Positions 1 through 8,941 of a stretch of 64,000 nt of DNA are shown piece by piece. This DNA comes from Kaistia geumhonensis (GTDB lineage: Bacteria > Pseudomonadota > Alphaproteobacteria > Rhizobiales > Kaistiaceae). The notes beneath the pieces are model-generated. The model was not told where the DNA came from and did no database searches. It worked only from the letters and a program-made list of their open reading frames with translations. The position numbers and the translations under genes were made by a program. The number at the start of each line of letters is the position of its first letter. Position 1 is the first letter of the stretch. Where the stretch lies: contig NZ_JAUSWJ010000001.1 of the NCBI RefSeq assembly GCF_030815145.1, positions 1,054,001 to 1,118,000 of the forward strand, in the 5' to 3' direction.

Positions 1-519
1 CGCGTCGGCCGGATAGGCCGGGACCTTATACTCGGCCAGCGCCACCAGCGGAACCCCGACATCCGCCTCGCCGGCCGAACGGTCGATCAGGCAGGCGACC
101 GCGACCACCTCGCCGCCGAGCGCGCGGATGGCCTCGATGGTCTCGCGGCTGGAAAGGCCGGTCGAGATGATGTCCTCGACGACGAGCACGCGGGCCTTCT
201 CGGGCAGTTCGAAACGGCGGAGGCGGAAGACGCCGCCTTCCCTCTCCACCCAGAGCGCAGGTACGCCGAGATGCCGCGCGGTCTCGTAGCCTGGGATGAG
301 CCCGCCCAGCGCCGGCGACACCACAATGTCGAAGTCGAGCCCGCTCGCGCGCACCTTCGCCGCCAGCGCCTTGCAGAGCTGCTCGGTGCGCTCGGGATAC
401 ATGAACACTCGCGCCTTCTGCAGGAAGACGGGGCTGTGCAGGCCCGAGGACAGGATGAAATGGCCTTCGAGCAGCGCGCCGCAGGCGCGGAAGACGTCGA
501 TGACCTCGTTTTGCTGCAT
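1..519 (-). CDS. pyrE: Orotate phosphoribosyltransferase (3' end outside window)
   Basis: Makes orotidine 5'-monophosphate from orotate and PRPP in cytoplasmic de novo pyrimidine synthesis. Only 173 codons are present, from the ATG at 519; the C-terminus lies left of position 1. The PRPP-binding signature [11 protein letters not shown] is at about residues 111-121. The N-terminal [11 protein letters not shown] is typical of the family, and the last visible residues (VPAYPADA) resemble the end region of alphaproteobacterial PyrE. It follows rsh by 28 bases on the same strand, so it is probably the third gene of an rpoZ-rsh-pyrE block. Identity is secure; the length cannot be judged. Confidence 0.93.
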   Translation of the reverse strand, partial: MQQNEVIDVFRACGALLEGHFILSSGLHSPVFLQKARVFMYPERTEQLCKALAAKVRASGLDFDIVVSPALGGLIPGYETARHLGVPALWVEREGGVFRLRRFELPEKARVLVVEDIISTGLSSRETIEAIRALGGEVVAVACLIDRSAGEADVGVPLVALAEYKVPAYPADA

Positions 520-547
520 GATATGCCCCGGATGGATGCTGCGCCGT

Positions 548-2758
548 TCAGGCGTTGACGCGGTTGGCGGTGCTGACGACGTGGCGCTCGCGCAAATCGC
601 TCAGCAGGCGGTTCAGGTGCTTCAGGTCCCAGACCTCGAGATCGATCTCGATCTGCGAGAAATCGGGCGCGCTGCGGGTGATCCTCAGATTGGAGATGTT
701 GCCGTCATTGTCGGCGATGACCTGCGCGATCTGCGCGAGGCTGCCCGGCTCGTTGAGCGCCACGACCTCGACCCGCGCCGGGAAGCGTTCGCGATTGGCG
801 GCGTCGATATCCCAGCGCACATCGAGCCAGCGGTCCGGCTCGTCGTCGAAATCCTTCAGCGCCGGCGACTGGATCGGATAGATCGTGATCCCCTCCCCCT
901 GCGACATGATGCCGACGATGCGGTCGCCGGGGACCGCGCCGCCCTCGGGGGCGAAGCGCACCGGCATGTCGCCATGCAGGCCGCGGATCGGGATCGCATG
1001 CGCCGCGTCGGAGGGATCGCCGCTCGGCACGCGGAACATCATGCCGTTGCCCTTCTTGAGGCCGAACCAGCCGGCCTCGCCGCCAGTCGAGGCGCCGCCC
1101 TTCGGCATCGCCGTGGCGCGCTCCTCCTTGTGATCGGGATAGACGGCCTTCAGCACATTGACCGACGGGATTTCTCCGCGTCCGACCGAGGCGAGCATAT
1201 CCTCGATGTTCTGCTGCGCGAGCCGCGACAGCGCCGCCTTCAGCCGCTCCTCGGAATAGTCGCGGCCGGCGCGCTCGAAGGCCCGCTCCAGGATCTTGCG
1301 GCCGAGCCCGGCATATTGCTTGCGGATGGCGGCGCGAGCGGCACGGCGAATCGAGGCGCGCGCCTTGCCGGTGACGGCGATCGACTCCCAGGCGGGCGGC
1401 GGGATTTGCCCCTTCGAGCAGATGATCTCGACCTCGTCGCCGTTCTTCAATTCGCTCGTCAGCGGCATCATGCGGCCGTTGATCTTGCAGCCCACGCAGG
1501 TATCGCCGATGTCGGTATGGACGGCATAGGCGAAGTCGATCGGCGTCGCACCGCGTGGCAGCGCTATCAGGCGGCCTTTGGGCGTGAAGCAGAAGACCTG
1601 ATCGTGGAAGAGCTCGAGCTTGGTGTTCTCGAGGAACTCCTCGGGTGTGTCGCCCTCGGCCAGCATCTCGACCGTGCGGCGCAGCCAGGTATAGGCGCGG
1701 CTCTCGTCCGAGAGGCGCCCGCCGACCTTGTCCTTATAGAGCGAATGCGCTGCGATGCCGTATTCGGCGACCTCATGCATCTCCCAGGTGCGGATCTGCA
1801 ATTCGACGCGCTGGCGACCGGGACCGACCACAGTCGTATGGATCGAGCGGTAGTCGTTCTGCTTCGGCGTCGAGATATAGTCCTTGAAGCGTCCCGGAAC
1901 GGTTGGCCAAGCCATATGCACGATGCCGAGCGCGGCGTAGCAGTCGGCCCGCGTATCGACGAGGACGCGGAAGCCCAGGATATCCGACAGCTGCTCGAAC
2001 GAGATCGCCTTGCGCTCCATCTTGCGGAAGATGGAATAGGGCCGCTTCTCGCGGCCGTAGACCTCCGCCTTGATCCCGTACTTCTCGAACTTCTCGCGCA
2101 GGTCCTTTTCGATCTCGACGATGAGGCCCTGGTTGCGGACGCGGATCTCGGCGAGGCGGTCGGTCACCGCGGCATGCGCCTCGGGATTGACGACGGCGAA
2201 GGCCAGCTCCTCAAGCTCCTCGCGCATGTCGTGCATGCCCATGCGGCCGGCGAGCGGAGCATAGATCTCGAGCGTTTCCTCGGCGATACGCCCGCGCTTT
2301 TCCGGCGGCATGAAATGCAGCGTGCGCATGTTGTGCAGCCGGTCGGCGAGCTTGACCAACAGCACGCGCACATCCTCGGAGATGGCGAGCAGCAGCTTGC
2401 GGAAATTCTCGGCCTGCGCGGCCTTGCGCGAGACGAGATCGAGCCGCTTGATCTTGGTGAGGCCCTCGACGAGGCGGCCGATATCCTCGCCGAAGGTGGC
2501 GTCGATCTCGGAGCGTGTCGCGTCCGTATCCTCGATCGTGTCGTGAAGCAGCGCGACCGCGATCGTCGAATCGTCCAGCTTCAGGTCGGTGAGGATGCCG
2601 GCGACTTCGAGTGGATGGGAGAAATAGGGGTCGCCATTGGCGCGCCGCTGGCTGCCATGCTTCTGCATGGCATAGACATAGGCCTTGTTCAAAAGCCCCT
2701 CGTCGGCCTGCGGATTGTACCGCTGGACGCGTTCGAGGAGTTCGTACTGGCGCATCAT
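548..2758 (-). CDS. rsh: Bifunctional (p)ppGpp synthetase/hydrolase, RelA/SpoT family
   Basis: Makes and degrades the stringent-response alarmone (p)ppGpp in the cytoplasm. It has 736 residues, normal for a full-length Rsh. The N-terminal HD hydrolase domain has [11 protein letters not shown] (His48) and LLHDTIEDT (His72-Asp73), so hydrolysis looks intact. The synthetase domain (about 230-345) has [10 protein letters not shown] and [15 protein letters not shown] domain follows at about 390-450 ([20 protein letters not shown]) and an ACT domain ends the protein ([21 protein letters not shown] region). Two ATG codons are adjacent at 2758 and 2755, with no strong ribosome site before either. It appears to be the only Rsh in the window, between rpoZ and pyrE. 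Confidence 0.95.
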   Translation of the reverse strand: MMRQYELLERVQRYNPQADEGLLNKAYVYAMQKHGSQRRANGDPYFSHPLEVAGILTDLKLDDSTIAVALLHDTIEDTDATRSEIDATFGEDIGRLVEGLTKIKRLDLVSRKAAQAENFRKLLLAISEDVRVLLVKLADRLHNMRTLHFMPPEKRGRIAEETLEIYAPLAGRMGMHDMREELEELAFAVVNPEAHAAVTDRLAEIRVRNQGLIVEIEKDLREKFEKYGIKAEVYGREKRPYSIFRKMERKAISFEQLSDILGFRVLVDTRADCYAALGIVHMAWPTVPGRFKDYISTPKQNDYRSIHTTVVGPGRQRVELQIRTWEMHEVAEYGIAAHSLYKDKVGGRLSDESRAYTWLRRTVEMLAEGDTPEEFLENTKLELFHDQVFCFTPKGRLIALPRGATPIDFAYAVHTDIGDTCVGCKINGRMMPLTSELKNGDEVEIICSKGQIPPPAWESIAVTGKARASIRRAARAAIRKQYAGLGRKILERAFERAGRDYSEERLKAALSRLAQQNIEDMLASVGRGEIPSVNVLKAVYPDHKEERATAMPKGGASTGGEAGWFGLKKGNGMMFRVPSGDPSDAAHAIPIRGLHGDMPVRFAPEGGAVPGDRIVGIMSQGEGITIYPIQSPALKDFDDEPDRWLDVRWDIDAANRERFPARVEVVALNEPGSLAQIAQVIADNDGNISNLRITRSAPDFSQIEIDLEVWDLKHLNRLLSDLRERHVVSTANRVNA

Positions 2759-2898
2759 GGCGCGGTTATCCGGCGACAGGCCTCAGGCCGCGAAGCGCGG
2801 CCGCTTTCCGTGTCATATAGGATCGCGGCGCCTGCCGGACGGCAAGCGCCAAGATGGCCGAGGAGCAGTGATGCGCGACTAGCTTCGAGTCGCGGCGA

Positions 2899-3273
2899 TC
2901 AGAAGTCGTCCTGCTTGTCCGGAGGGACCATGCTCTCGAGGCCGCGCAGCAGTTCCTCTTCCGACATGCGGTCGAACGCGACGGCGTTGTCGTCGGCGAG
3001 GTCCTCGTCGGCGAGGAGCGCGACGTCCTGCTCGGGCTCGTCCACCTCGACATATTTCTGCAGCGAGTGGATGAGATCTTCCTTGAGATCGTCCGGAGCG
3101 ATCGTCTCGTCCGCAATCTCGCGCAGGGCCACGACAGGGTTCTTGTCGTTGTCGCGCGCCACGGTCAGCGACGACCCGGAGGCGATCATACGGGCACGAT
3201 GGGCCGACAGCAGAACCAGCTCGAAGCGGTTCTCGACCTTGTCGACGCAGTCTTCCACGGTCACGCGCGCCAT
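2899..3273 (-). CDS. rpoZ: DNA-directed RNA polymerase omega subunit
   Basis: Small subunit that helps assemble the beta' subunit of RNA polymerase and takes part in (p)ppGpp sensing in several bacteria. It has 124 residues; the start [20 protein letters not shown] is canonical for omega. The extra acidic C-terminal tail beyond E. coli length is usual in alphaproteobacteria. The ATG at 3273 is preceded by GGAGA at suitable spacing. It lies 140 bases upstream of rsh on the same strand, a neighbourhood that pairs a ppGpp-responsive polymerase subunit with the ppGpp synthetase. Confidence 0.96.
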   Translation of the reverse strand: MARVTVEDCVDKVENRFELVLLSAHRARMIASGSSLTVARDNDKNPVVALREIADETIAPDDLKEDLIHSLQKYVEVDEPEQDVALLADEDLADDNAVAFDRMSEEELLRGLESMVPPDKQDDF

Positions 3274-3548
3274 GGTCAGGTCTCCAACAGGCTGATGGGG
3301 TTCAGGCGGGGATGAATAGGTGGCGAGCGCGCGGAATGCAAGCCCTGCGCCGGAATCGCCAGGCCCTCGACCGCAATCGCCTTGACGGAGGCTTGGCCGC
3401 CATCTTGCGATTCACCATTCCACAAGTTCCTGCCGCAAAGCGTTTGCGGCTCGTCGCTGCGAGGCCTATTTGACTCAAATGTGCAGAAGTGGCGGTTCAT
3501 TTGCAGCCACGACGGTCCCCGCATCTTTCAGTTCATGGATTTGCCCAG

Positions 3549-4151
3549 ATGATCGATTCCCGCGAGAAGCTCGCCCTTTTCATCGACGGAGCCAATCTCT
3601 ACGCGACGTCCAAGTCGCTCGGCTTCGATATCGACTACAAGAAGCTGCTCGGCGAATTCAACGCCCGCGGCTATCTGGTCCGTGCCTACTACTATACCGC
3701 GCTGGCCGAGGATCAGGAATATTCGTCGATCCGGCCGCTGATCGACTGGCTCGACTATAACGGCTACAGCGTCGTCACGAAGCCAACGAAGGAATTCTAC
3801 GACGCGACCGGGCGGCGGAAGATCAAGGGCAACATGGATATCGAGCTCGCCATCGACGTGATGGAGCTCGCCGACCATGTCGATCACATCTACATATTCT
3901 CCGGCGATGGCGATTTCCGCTCGTTGGTCGAGGCCGTGCAGCGCAAGGGCCGCAAGGTGAGCGTCGTCTCGACTCTCGCGACGCAGCCGCCGATGATCGC
4001 CGACGAACTGCGCCGCCAGGCCGATCACTTCATCGAGCTCACCACGCTGCAGCAGCGCATCGGCCGTGATCCGTCCGAGCGGGCGACCCGCGTCGCCGAG
4101 CGCGTGCAGGCGCAGGAGACCTTCGACGACGATTTCGACGAGGGCGTCTGA
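3549..4151 (+). CDS. NYN domain (LabA/DUF88-like) protein, putative RNase
   Basis: A 200-residue protein of the LabA-like NYN family, PIN-like nuclease folds thought to act on RNA. The N-terminal LALFIDGANLYATSKSLGFD carries the first acidic motif; further acidic residues are in GNMDIELAIDVMELADH and IYIFSGDGDFRSLVEAVQRK. The C-terminus is acidic and probably disordered. I place the start at ATG 3549, which gives MIDSREKLALF as in relatives; an in-frame upstream start at 3489 would add 20 residues with no family character. No clear ribosome site precedes 3549. The next gene begins 12 bases after the stop, so the two probably form an operon. Family assignment is firm, the substrate is unknown. 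Confidence 0.87.
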   Translation: MIDSREKLALFIDGANLYATSKSLGFDIDYKKLLGEFNARGYLVRAYYYTALAEDQEYSSIRPLIDWLDYNGYSVVTKPTKEFYDATGRRKIKGNMDIELAIDVMELADHVDHIYIFSGDGDFRSLVEAVQRKGRKVSVVSTLATQPPMIADELRRQADHFIELTTLQQRIGRDPSERATRVAERVQAQETFDDDFDEGV

Positions 4152-4163
4152 GCGGCGTTCCCC

Positions 4164-4805
4164 GTGAGCCTCGCGGCGGCCGACGCGCCGCATGACTGCC
4201 CGCTCTGCCCGCGCCTCGTCGCCTTCCGCGAGGCATGGCGTGCCCGCGAGCCGGGCTGGCACAACGCACCCGTTCCCTCCTTCGGGACCGCCGATGGCCG
4301 GCTGCTGATCGTCGGCCTCGCGCCGGGACTGCGCGGCGCCAACCGCACCGGCCGGCCCTTCACCGGCGACTATGCCGGAGACCTCCTCTACGAGACGCTC
4401 GTCGCCTACGGTTTCGCGACCGGCCGCTATGCGGCGCGGCCCGACGACGGGCTGGCGCTCAAGGGAACCGCGATCGCCAATGCGGTGCGCTGCGTGCCGC
4501 CTGAGAACAAGCCGACGACCGAGGAGATCCGCACCTGCCGGCCTTTCCTCACCGCCACCATCGCCGCGATGCCCGATCTCGCCGCGATCGTCGCGCTCGG
4601 CAAGATCGCGCATGATTCGGTCGTCGTCGCCCTCGGCGAGCGCATGGCCCGGCATCCGTTCGGCCATGGCCGCCGGCACGCGATCGGCGGCTTCGCCGTC
4701 TTCGACAGCTATCACTGCTCCCGCTACAACACGAATACCGGCGTGCTGACGCCGGAGATGTTCCGTGCCGTCTTCGCGGCGGTCCGCACCGAGCTCGATC
4801 GATAG
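4164..4805 (+). CDS. Uracil-DNA glycosylase, family 5 (UDGb-like)
   Basis: Removes uracil and possibly other deaminated bases from DNA. It has 213 residues from a GTG start at 4164. The family-5 motif A is GLAPGLRGANRTGRPFTGD (about residues 51-69). Four cysteines fit the iron-sulfur site of families 4 and 5: CPLC near the N-terminus, then Cys-Val-Pro-Pro and Cys-Arg-Pro in the middle of the protein. The C-terminal FDSYHCSRYNTNTG corresponds to the second catalytic motif. It starts 12 bases after the NYN-domain gene and is followed directly by a perfect palindrome that may end or stabilise the transcript. A generic family-4 UDG is the alternative, but the ANRTGRPFTGD motif favours family 5. 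Confidence 0.88.
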   Translation: MSLAAADAPHDCPLCPRLVAFREAWRAREPGWHNAPVPSFGTADGRLLIVGLAPGLRGANRTGRPFTGDYAGDLLYETLVAYGFATGRYAARPDDGLALKGTAIANAVRCVPPENKPTTEEIRTCRPFLTATIAAMPDLAAIVALGKIAHDSVVVALGERMARHPFGHGRRHAIGGFAVFDSYHCSRYNTNTGVLTPEMFRAVFAAVRTELDR

Positions 4806-4807
4806 GC

Positions 4808-4829
4808 CGTCACCGGCCGGCCGGTGACG
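4808..4829 (+). terminator. Perfect 22-bp GC palindrome after the uracil-DNA glycosylase gene
   Basis: Eleven-base arms (CGTCACCGGCC and its complement) meet with no spacer three bases after the stop codon. As RNA this would be a strong hairpin, but no U-run follows (AAACCAAACG does), so it is a poor intrinsic terminator. It may protect the mRNA end, or be a DNA-binding palindrome. Confidence 0.5.
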
Positions 4830-5059
4830 AAACCAAACGACGGTCGTGCCGAAAAGGTCACAACCCCGCGTCGAAGAACCGTCACATGGACAGCGGCGGT
4901 TCGCAGTGCAGCATCTGGCTGTAAAGTGTCGTCAGTCACTCGGTTGGGGGCCGCTGGGACTGCGGGATTGGCGGCCGCTCGACGCGAGCGCGGCCGCTGG
5001 TATTCACTCGCAGCTCGACGCATGGCCGCCGCCGAACTCCCCTTGCATGGAGATCGCCG

Positions 5060-6313
5060 ATGCGCGCCCGCCAGATTCTACTCCTCACCGCCGCCGCCTT
5101 CGTCACCATGGGGACCGCGCATGCGGCCGACCTCACGGTCGCCGAGCCGGTCGACTATGTGAAGGTCTGCGACGCCTTCGGTGAGGGCTTCTTCTATTCG
5201 CCGGGCACCGACACCTGCATCAAGATCGGCGGCTATGTGAAGTTCGGCACGGCCTTCGGCGACACCGACTTCGGCTACTACAACGAAACCTATCCGGGCA
5301 GCAAATGGGACAACTTCTACACTGAGGCGTCCATCCAGCTGACCGCCTCGTCGGTGACGGAGTTCGGCAATCTCACCGGCTTCATCGACATGCGCGCGCA
5401 GACGGGCAACCAGGGCAATTTCAGCGCGTCGGCCATCCAGGTCGTCAACAGCCAGACCAACACCGCCTATCTCGACAGCGGCTATCTCCAGCTCGGCCCC
5501 GTCAAGGCCGGCTATTTCACCTCGCTGTTCGATTTCGGACGCGGCTACACCGACACCGAGGCCTTCGGCTCCGACACCACCACCGACCATATCGAGTTCA
5601 CCTATGCGACCGGCGGCTTCGCCTTCGCCTTCTCGATCGAGGACCAGCGCGATCGCGGCGCCGTCGGCGCGACCGACGGCCTCGTCGAGGAAGACGGCGA
5701 ATGGTCGATCGGCGGCCAGAAGAACATTCCCGATCTCGTCGGCGCGATCTCCTATTCGTCCGGCATCGTCAGCGCCAAGCTGGCCGGCGCCTATGTCAAC
5801 GACGCGATCAACATCAATGGCAGCGGCACGGCGATCGATCCCTATGTCGCCGATCCGGAGACCGGCTGGGCGATCGGCGGCGGACTCGAGTTCAATCTCG
5901 ACGCGATCGCCAAGGGAGACGCCTTCTTCTTGTCGGCGTCCTACGGCAACAATGCCAACAGCTATACCGGAATCGCGGGCGGTACCTCGGTCGCGGATCT
6001 CGGCGGCTTCGAATTCGACGAACTGGCGGCGGCGGCGACCGGATCGAGCTGGAGCGCGCTCGCGTCCTACAAGCACAACTGGTCGGACAGCGTCTATTCG
6101 GCGGTCACCGGCGGCTATGCCTCCTATGACGGCGACGGCAGCTTCTTCGGCGACTACAGCCTCGACGCTTGGCGCGGCGTGGTCTCGACCGGCTGGACCC
6201 CGGTCACCGGCCTCGACCTGATGCTCGACGGCTCCTATTCCAAGGTCGAGGAATCGGACGACGGCACCGGCGACGCCTGGGCGGTCAATCTGTGGATGCA
6301 GCGCAGCTGGTAA
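5060..6313 (+). CDS. Outer-membrane porin, Porin_2 family
   Basis: General diffusion porin of the Rhizobiales type (Omp2/RopA-like), 417 residues, expected as a trimeric 16-stranded barrel. A signal peptide (MRARQILLLTAAAFVTMGTAHA) ends at the AHA/ADL junction. The mature N-terminus VDYVKVCDAFGEGFFYSPG, followed by two-cysteine spacing up to TDTCIKIGGYVKFG, is the hallmark of the family. The rest alternates short Gly/Tyr/Asp strands and ends in an aromatic residue (MQRSW), as required for Bam-dependent assembly. GGAG lies about 8 bases before the ATG. It is followed by a GC hairpin and a separate secreted-protein gene. The 254 bases upstream hold no gene I can see. Confidence 0.92.
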   Translation: MRARQILLLTAAAFVTMGTAHAADLTVAEPVDYVKVCDAFGEGFFYSPGTDTCIKIGGYVKFGTAFGDTDFGYYNETYPGSKWDNFYTEASIQLTASSVTEFGNLTGFIDMRAQTGNQGNFSASAIQVVNSQTNTAYLDSGYLQLGPVKAGYFTSLFDFGRGYTDTEAFGSDTTTDHIEFTYATGGFAFAFSIEDQRDRGAVGATDGLVEEDGEWSIGGQKNIPDLVGAISYSSGIVSAKLAGAYVNDAININGSGTAIDPYVADPETGWAIGGGLEFNLDAIAKGDAFFLSASYGNNANSYTGIAGGTSVADLGGFEFDELAAAATGSSWSALASYKHNWSDSVYSAVTGGYASYDGDGSFFGDYSLDAWRGVVSTGWTPVTGLDLMLDGSYSKVEESDDGTGDAWAVNLWMQRSW

Positions 6314-6321
6314 CGCCATCG

Positions 6322-6344
6322 GCGCGCCGGTCCACCCGGCGCGC
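6322..6344 (+). terminator. GC hairpin downstream of porin gene
   Basis: Nine-base arms GCGCGCCGG / CCGGCGCGC with a five-base loop begin 8 bases after the porin stop. There is no U-tract, so termination efficiency is uncertain; transcript stabilisation is equally likely. Confidence 0.5.
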
Positions 6345-6552
6345 GCCTCGTCCTGCGGGAGGATCGCGCGCCGTCTCGCGCCCTCCGCGGCGCTGCTCCG
6401 CGTGGTGTCGCGTCGAAACACCCGGAAACGGAGAAAGAGCCAAAGATCGCCATTGATGGGCCTTGCCGAATTGGAAGACGGTGAGGCGTCCTCACGGCTG
6501 CCGGAGTGCGGCCGTGGGGCTCGATGGACCCGCAGCCTGAGCCCGTACCCAG

Positions 6553-7245
6553 ATGAAAACGCCCTTCCTCGTCGCCGTCTCCCTCGCGGCCCTGATCTCG
6601 TCCCTGCCCGCCTTCGCGGATGAGACCGGCGGCAAGACCGGTCTCTTCAACACCCGCTATTGCGAGATCCTGACGCTCGACCGCGACGGTCTCAAGGTCG
6701 ACGCGACCGTCTACAACACCATCGGCTTCAACGACTGCCCGAGCGATGCCTGGAACGGGATCACGGAAAAGGCCGCCGCCAGGCAGCTCGGCGTCGGCGG
6801 CGTCGAACTGAATGGCCCGCGTTACTGGGTGCTGGACGGCATCAAGGGCTCGGGCGTCTCGACCACTGGCAAGACGATCACCATCAACGGAATCGAGATG
6901 GGCGAGCGCGCGACGCTGGTCGCTTCGATCTTGCAGGCGCTCGGCGACCACAAGCTCTACAAGCCGTCCGAGATCAAGCGTGACACCGTCTTCACCTACA
7001 GCGCCGGCAAGCCCGTCTTCGACCTGACGGATCCGGATGGCAATGTTTACCGGATGCAGTCCTATGCCCAGATCGTCGACAAGCAGCAGACGCTGGATGA
7101 TCTCGCCGGGCTTGGCGCGAAGCTGAAGCTCCCGAAGGGCTGGGCCTATGCGACTCGCATCCTCGACAAGGACGAGGAACTCGTCGCGACCGGGATCGCC
7201 TATGTCCTGCAGGACGACTTCCTGAACAGCTACCAGCGCATGTAG
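6553..7245 (+). CDS. Secreted protein of unknown function
   Basis: A 230-residue protein with a clear signal peptide (MKTPFLVAVSLAALISSLPAFA, cleaved before DETGG), so it is probably periplasmic. The mature part has two cysteines about 30 residues apart (RYCEILTLDRDG and FNDCPSDAWNG) that could form a disulfide. It has no membrane segment after the signal. I do not recognise the family by name; similar exported proteins of this length are, in my recollection, found in other Hyphomicrobiales. It stands alone between the porin and the convergent smpB gene. A hairpin between it and smpB may serve both. Confidence 0.82.
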   Translation: MKTPFLVAVSLAALISSLPAFADETGGKTGLFNTRYCEILTLDRDGLKVDATVYNTIGFNDCPSDAWNGITEKAAARQLGVGGVELNGPRYWVLDGIKGSGVSTTGKTITINGIEMGERATLVASILQALGDHKLYKPSEIKRDTVFTYSAGKPVFDLTDPDGNVYRMQSYAQIVDKQQTLDDLAGLGAKLKLPKGWAYATRILDKDEELVATGIAYVLQDDFLNSYQRM

Positions 7246-7286
7246 GCTGCGGAGCCGGTCCGGACCGGAATGATGGACGAAGAGAG

Positions 7287-7305
7287 GGCCGGCAGGGTGC
7301 CGGCC
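7287..7305. terminator. Hairpin between convergent genes (secreted protein and smpB)
   Basis: Perfect 8-base arms GGCCGGCA / TGCCGGCC with a three-base loop sit directly next to the smpB stop codon. On the minus strand a pyrimidine-rich stretch (CTCTCTTC) follows, so it is more convincing as the end of the dapA-smpB transcript. Confidence 0.6.
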
Positions 7306-7306
7306 A

Positions 7307-7783
7307 TCAACCCTTGTCGCGCAGCAGCCGGCTCTTCTCGCGGTTCCAGTCGCGTTCCTTCTCGGTCGCGCGCTTGTCGTGCAGCTTCTTGCCGCGTGCG
7401 AGCGCGATCTCGACCTTGGCGCGGCCGCGATCGTTGAAGAAGATCTTGAGCGGCACGATGGTCATGCCCTCGCGCTGCACGGCGACGGCGAGGCGGCCGA
7501 TCTCCTTCTTGTGCAGCAGGAGCTTCCGCGGCCGCCGCGTCTCGTGGTTGAAGCGGTTGGCCTCGAGATATTCCGGGATATAGGCGTTGTAGAGCCAGAC
7601 CTCGCCGTTCTTCTCGGCGGCGTAGGATTCGCCGATCGTGCTCCGGCCGCCGCGCAGCGACTTGACCTCGGTGCCGGTCAACTGAATGCCGGCCTCGAAG
7701 GTCTGCCCGATCTCGAAGTCGAACCGCGCCCGGCGGTTGTCGGCCGCCAGCCGGTAGCGGGGGTCGCCCGTTCCGCCAGCCAT
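7307..7783 (-). CDS. smpB: SsrA (tmRNA)-binding protein SmpB
   Basis: Binds tmRNA and delivers it to stalled ribosomes for trans-translation. It has 158 residues, the usual length. Conserved stretches are [36 protein letters not shown] and [12 protein letters not shown], and the basic tail [20 protein letters not shown] is the part that reaches into the mRNA channel. The ATG at 7783 is preceded by GAGGA, which overlaps the dapA stop codon; the genes are only 10 bases apart and probably translationally linked. The tmRNA gene itself is not in this window. Confidence 0.97.
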   Translation of the reverse strand: MAGGTGDPRYRLAADNRRARFDFEIGQTFEAGIQLTGTEVKSLRGGRSTIGESYAAEKNGEVWLYNAYIPEYLEANRFNHETRRPRKLLLHKKEIGRLAVAVQREGMTIVPLKIFFNDRGRAKVEIALARGKKLHDKRATEKERDWNREKSRLLRDKG

Positions 7784-7793
7784 CAGATCGTCC

Positions 7794-8669
7794 TCAGTTG
7801 GTCAGGCCCGCATGCACCAGGGCGGCGCGGATCGCGGTCTTGGTCTGCTCGGTGATGCCGACGAGCGGCAGGCGCACGTCGTCGCGGATGGTGCCGAGCA
7901 CGGACAGCGCATACTTCACACCGGTGGGATTGGGCTCGATGAACAGCGCCGAATGCAGCGGCATCAGGCGGTCCTGATAGCTGAGCGCCTTCGTATAGTC
8001 GCCCGCGAGGCAGGCTGCCTGGAATTCCGAGCAGAGCCGGGGCGCGACATTCGACGTGACCGAGATGCAGCCGACACCGCCATGGGCGTTGAAGGCGAGC
8101 GCGGTCGCGTCCTCGCCCGAGAGCTGGATGAAGTCCGGCCCCACGGCATGGCGCGTCATGCTGACCCGCTCGATCTTGGCGGTCGCATCCTTGACGCCGA
8201 CGATGTTCGGCAGATCGGCGAGGCGCGCCATGGTCTCGACGCTCATGTCGATCACCGAGCGGCCGGGGATGTTGTAGATGAAGATCGGCAGCGAGACGGC
8301 GTCGTTGATCGCCTTGTAGTGCTGGTAGAGCCCTTCCTGGTTGGGCTTGTTGTAGTAGGGCGTCACGACCAGCACCGCATCGGCGCCGGCGCTCTCGGCA
8401 TGGAGCGCCAGATCGATCGCCTCGCGGGTGTTGTTGGAGCCCGCGCCGGCGATGACCGGGACGCGGCCGGCCGCGACCTCGATGCAGATCTCGACGACGC
8501 GCTTGTGCTCCTCATGCGAAAGCGTCGGGCTCTCGCCCGTGGTTCCGACCGGCACGAGGCCGTTGGTGCCCTCGGTGATCTGCCAGTCGACGAAGCTGCG
8601 GAACGCCTCCTCGTCGACAGCGCCATCACGCATCGGCGTCACCAGAGCCGTGATCGAACCCTTGAACAT
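7794..8669 (-). CDS. dapA: 4-hydroxy-tetrahydrodipicolinate synthase
   Basis: Condenses pyruvate with aspartate semialdehyde, the first committed step to diaminopimelate and lysine. It has 291 residues from the ATG at 8669 ([16 protein letters not shown]); an in-frame upstream ATG at 8696 would add nine residues without family similarity. Visible sites are [14 protein letters not shown], the tyrosine in [11 protein letters not shown] and the Schiff-base lysine in [10 protein letters not shown]. It is immediately upstream of smpB. This copy is much closer to canonical DapA than the DHDPS-like protein at 39959-40882, so it is the biosynthetic enzyme. Confidence 0.96.
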   Translation of the reverse strand: MFKGSITALVTPMRDGAVDEEAFRSFVDWQITEGTNGLVPVGTTGESPTLSHEEHKRVVEICIEVAAGRVPVIAGAGSNNTREAIDLALHAESAGADAVLVVTPYYNKPNQEGLYQHYKAINDAVSLPIFIYNIPGRSVIDMSVETMARLADLPNIVGVKDATAKIERVSMTRHAVGPDFIQLSGEDATALAFNAHGGVGCISVTSNVAPRLCSEFQAACLAGDYTKALSYQDRLMPLHSALFIEPNPTGVKYALSVLGTIRDDVRLPLVGITEQTKTAIRAALVHAGLTN

Positions 8670-8941
8670 CGCGCGAATCCGCCCCTTTGCCGTCAATCGG
8701 CCCGATTCCGTCCGGATAGAGTTGGAGGGCGGCTCGGGCTATGCTGCGGCGATCATGCCCTCAACGAGGGCGGGACCATAGAGGCTGGCTCGCGCGAGGG
8801 CAAGGACCCGCCAGCGCCGACCGGCAGCCACGGAGACGCGCGTCAAGCCTTTCTTCACCATGGCGCCGGTAGCATCGCGAAGGGCGGAGCGTCGCGCCGG
8901 GGGCCGGCACGACGCTGTACAGCGTGAGGAGAGGACGAGGC

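Noticed and set aside
296-3295. A 999-codon open frame on the plus strand opposite rsh and rpoZ
   Set aside because: It is the shadow of two well-supported genes in GC-rich DNA, with Arg/Asp/Leu-rich composition and no family features.
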